A DNA stretch of 6,539 nt, taken from contig CAIJTL010000245.1 of the NCBI GenBank assembly GCA_903823545.1, positions 1 to 6,539 on the forward strand. The letters are read 5' to 3'. This document shows positions 6,033 to 6,539 of this stretch, piece by piece (position 1 is the stretch's first letter; every line of letters starts with the position of its first letter). The position numbers and the translations under genes are program-made. The notes beneath the pieces are model-generated. The model was given only the letters and a program-made list of their open reading frames with translations, had not been told where the DNA came from and did not search any database. The DNA comes from an uncultured Planctomycetaceae bacterium (GTDB lineage: Bacteria; Planctomycetota; Planctomycetia; Planctomycetales; Planctomycetaceae).

Positions 6033-6539
6033 ATGATGCGACTGAGCCTCGGATTTTGTGGACTGGTTTGTTGGTTTTCTTGCCACGTGATGTTGGCAAC
6101 GGCGGCTGATGTTGGTCCCGATCAAGGGAGTGCGTTTCGCGAATTTGTGAAGGCTCAGGCGGCTGCGTTGCGGGAGGGTGACGTCGTTCCGAAGAACTCG
6201 GAAGACTGGCAACAACGAAAGTCATCGCTGCGAGCAAACCTCTTGAAAGCATGGGGGGGATTTCCCGAAACACCGTGTGATCTCGCACCGCGAAAGTTGG
6301 GGGAGATTCAGCGAGACGGGTATCGGGTTGAGCGTTTGATCTTTCAGACTCGACCGGGTGTGTGGATGACGGCGAATGCTTATGTGCCGGAGAGAGCGAA
6401 GACTGAGAAGGTTCCGGCCATTCTGCATGTGCATGGGCACTGGGCCGGAGCGAAGCAGGACCGTGTTGTGCAGTCACGTTGTATCGGTTCGGTGAAACAT
6501 GGTTTCTTTGTGTTGGTTGTTGATGCTTACGGAGCAGGC
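6033..6539 (+). CDS. Secreted alpha/beta hydrolase, acetyl xylan esterase-like (partial, 3' end outside window)
   Basis: 169 residues are visible and the frame is open at the right edge. The start has a short basic region (MMRL) and a hydrophobic core up to about residue 22, then LATAA followed by DVG, which fits a Sec signal peptide cleaved near residue 25. No proper lipobox is seen despite several cysteines. The mature part has WGGFPETPCDL (74-84), RLIFQTRPGVWMTANAYVPE (101-120), an oxyanion-type segment ILHVHGHWAGAKQ (130-142), then FFVLVVDAYGAG at the edge. This pattern matches the large secreted hydrolases annotated as acetyl xylan esterase or Abhydrolase_7 that are common in planctomycetes, probably removing acyl groups from polysaccharides outside the cytoplasm. 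The nucleophile and the rest of the catalytic triad lie beyond the window, so activity and substrate cannot be judged. It is divergent from the kinase operon. Its codons favour G over C in third position, unlike its neighbours. Confidence 0.87.
   Translation, partial: MMRLSLGFCGLVCWFSCHVMLATAADVGPDQGSAFREFVKAQAAALREGDVVPKNSEDWQQRKSSLRANLLKAWGGFPETPCDLAPRKLGEIQRDGYRVERLIFQTRPGVWMTANAYVPERAKTEKVPAILHVHGHWAGAKQDRVVQSRCIGSVKHGFFVLVVDAYGAG

Noticed and set aside
5932..6477. Minus-strand 181-codon open frame antisense to the esterase gene
   Set aside because: The opposite strand encodes a protein with a signal peptide and strong family motifs, whereas this translation is low-complexity (His/Pro/Ser/Arg-rich) with no domain.

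Overview
The window (about 60% GC by eye) carries two complete genes and two genes cut by its edges. It most resembles a planctomycete (Planctomycetota) chromosome. Three things suggest this: a secreted alpha/beta hydrolase of a type abundant in that phylum, an NtrC-type two-component pair with GC-rich codon use, and GGCTGACGCC-type imperfect palindromes between genes. The phylum is an inference; there is no rRNA or other marker gene here.

Layout. Positions 1-2124 (minus strand) hold a glycosyltransferase that is open from its ATG to the left edge (708 codons seen, no stop). It has a GT4-type donor/acceptor fold followed by a flexible linker and a C-terminal methyltransferase-like domain whose acidic catalytic positions look lost. 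Positions 2125-2413 are a 289-base intergenic region with a good sigma-54-type promoter match on the minus strand, a 13-base palindrome about 110 bases upstream of it, a stem-loop just downstream of the predicted transcription start, and a planctomycete-like palindromic repeat. Positions 2414-3844 (minus) encode a sigma-54-dependent NtrC/ZraR-type response regulator. Positions 3854-5467 (minus) encode its membrane histidine kinase, only 9 bases upstream, with the regulator's ribosome binding site starting inside the kinase stop codon. Positions 5468-6032 are a gap with no convincing gene, holding two perfect palindromes and one doubtful 38-codon ORF. Positions 6033-6539 (plus) are the start of a secreted acetyl-xylan-esterase-like hydrolase, cut by the right edge.

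Working model. The kinase senses an envelope or periplasmic signal through a helical CHASE3/4HB-like domain and phosphorylates the regulator, which activates sigma-54 RNA polymerase. The next gene in the same direction is the glycosyltransferase, and the sigma-54 promoter match lies directly in front of it. The simplest reading is a local circuit in which the kinase/regulator pair controls a surface polysaccharide or glycoconjugate glycosyltransferase. The proteins are read directly from sequence; the promoter and the regulatory link are inferred. The esterase is divergently transcribed and probably separate.
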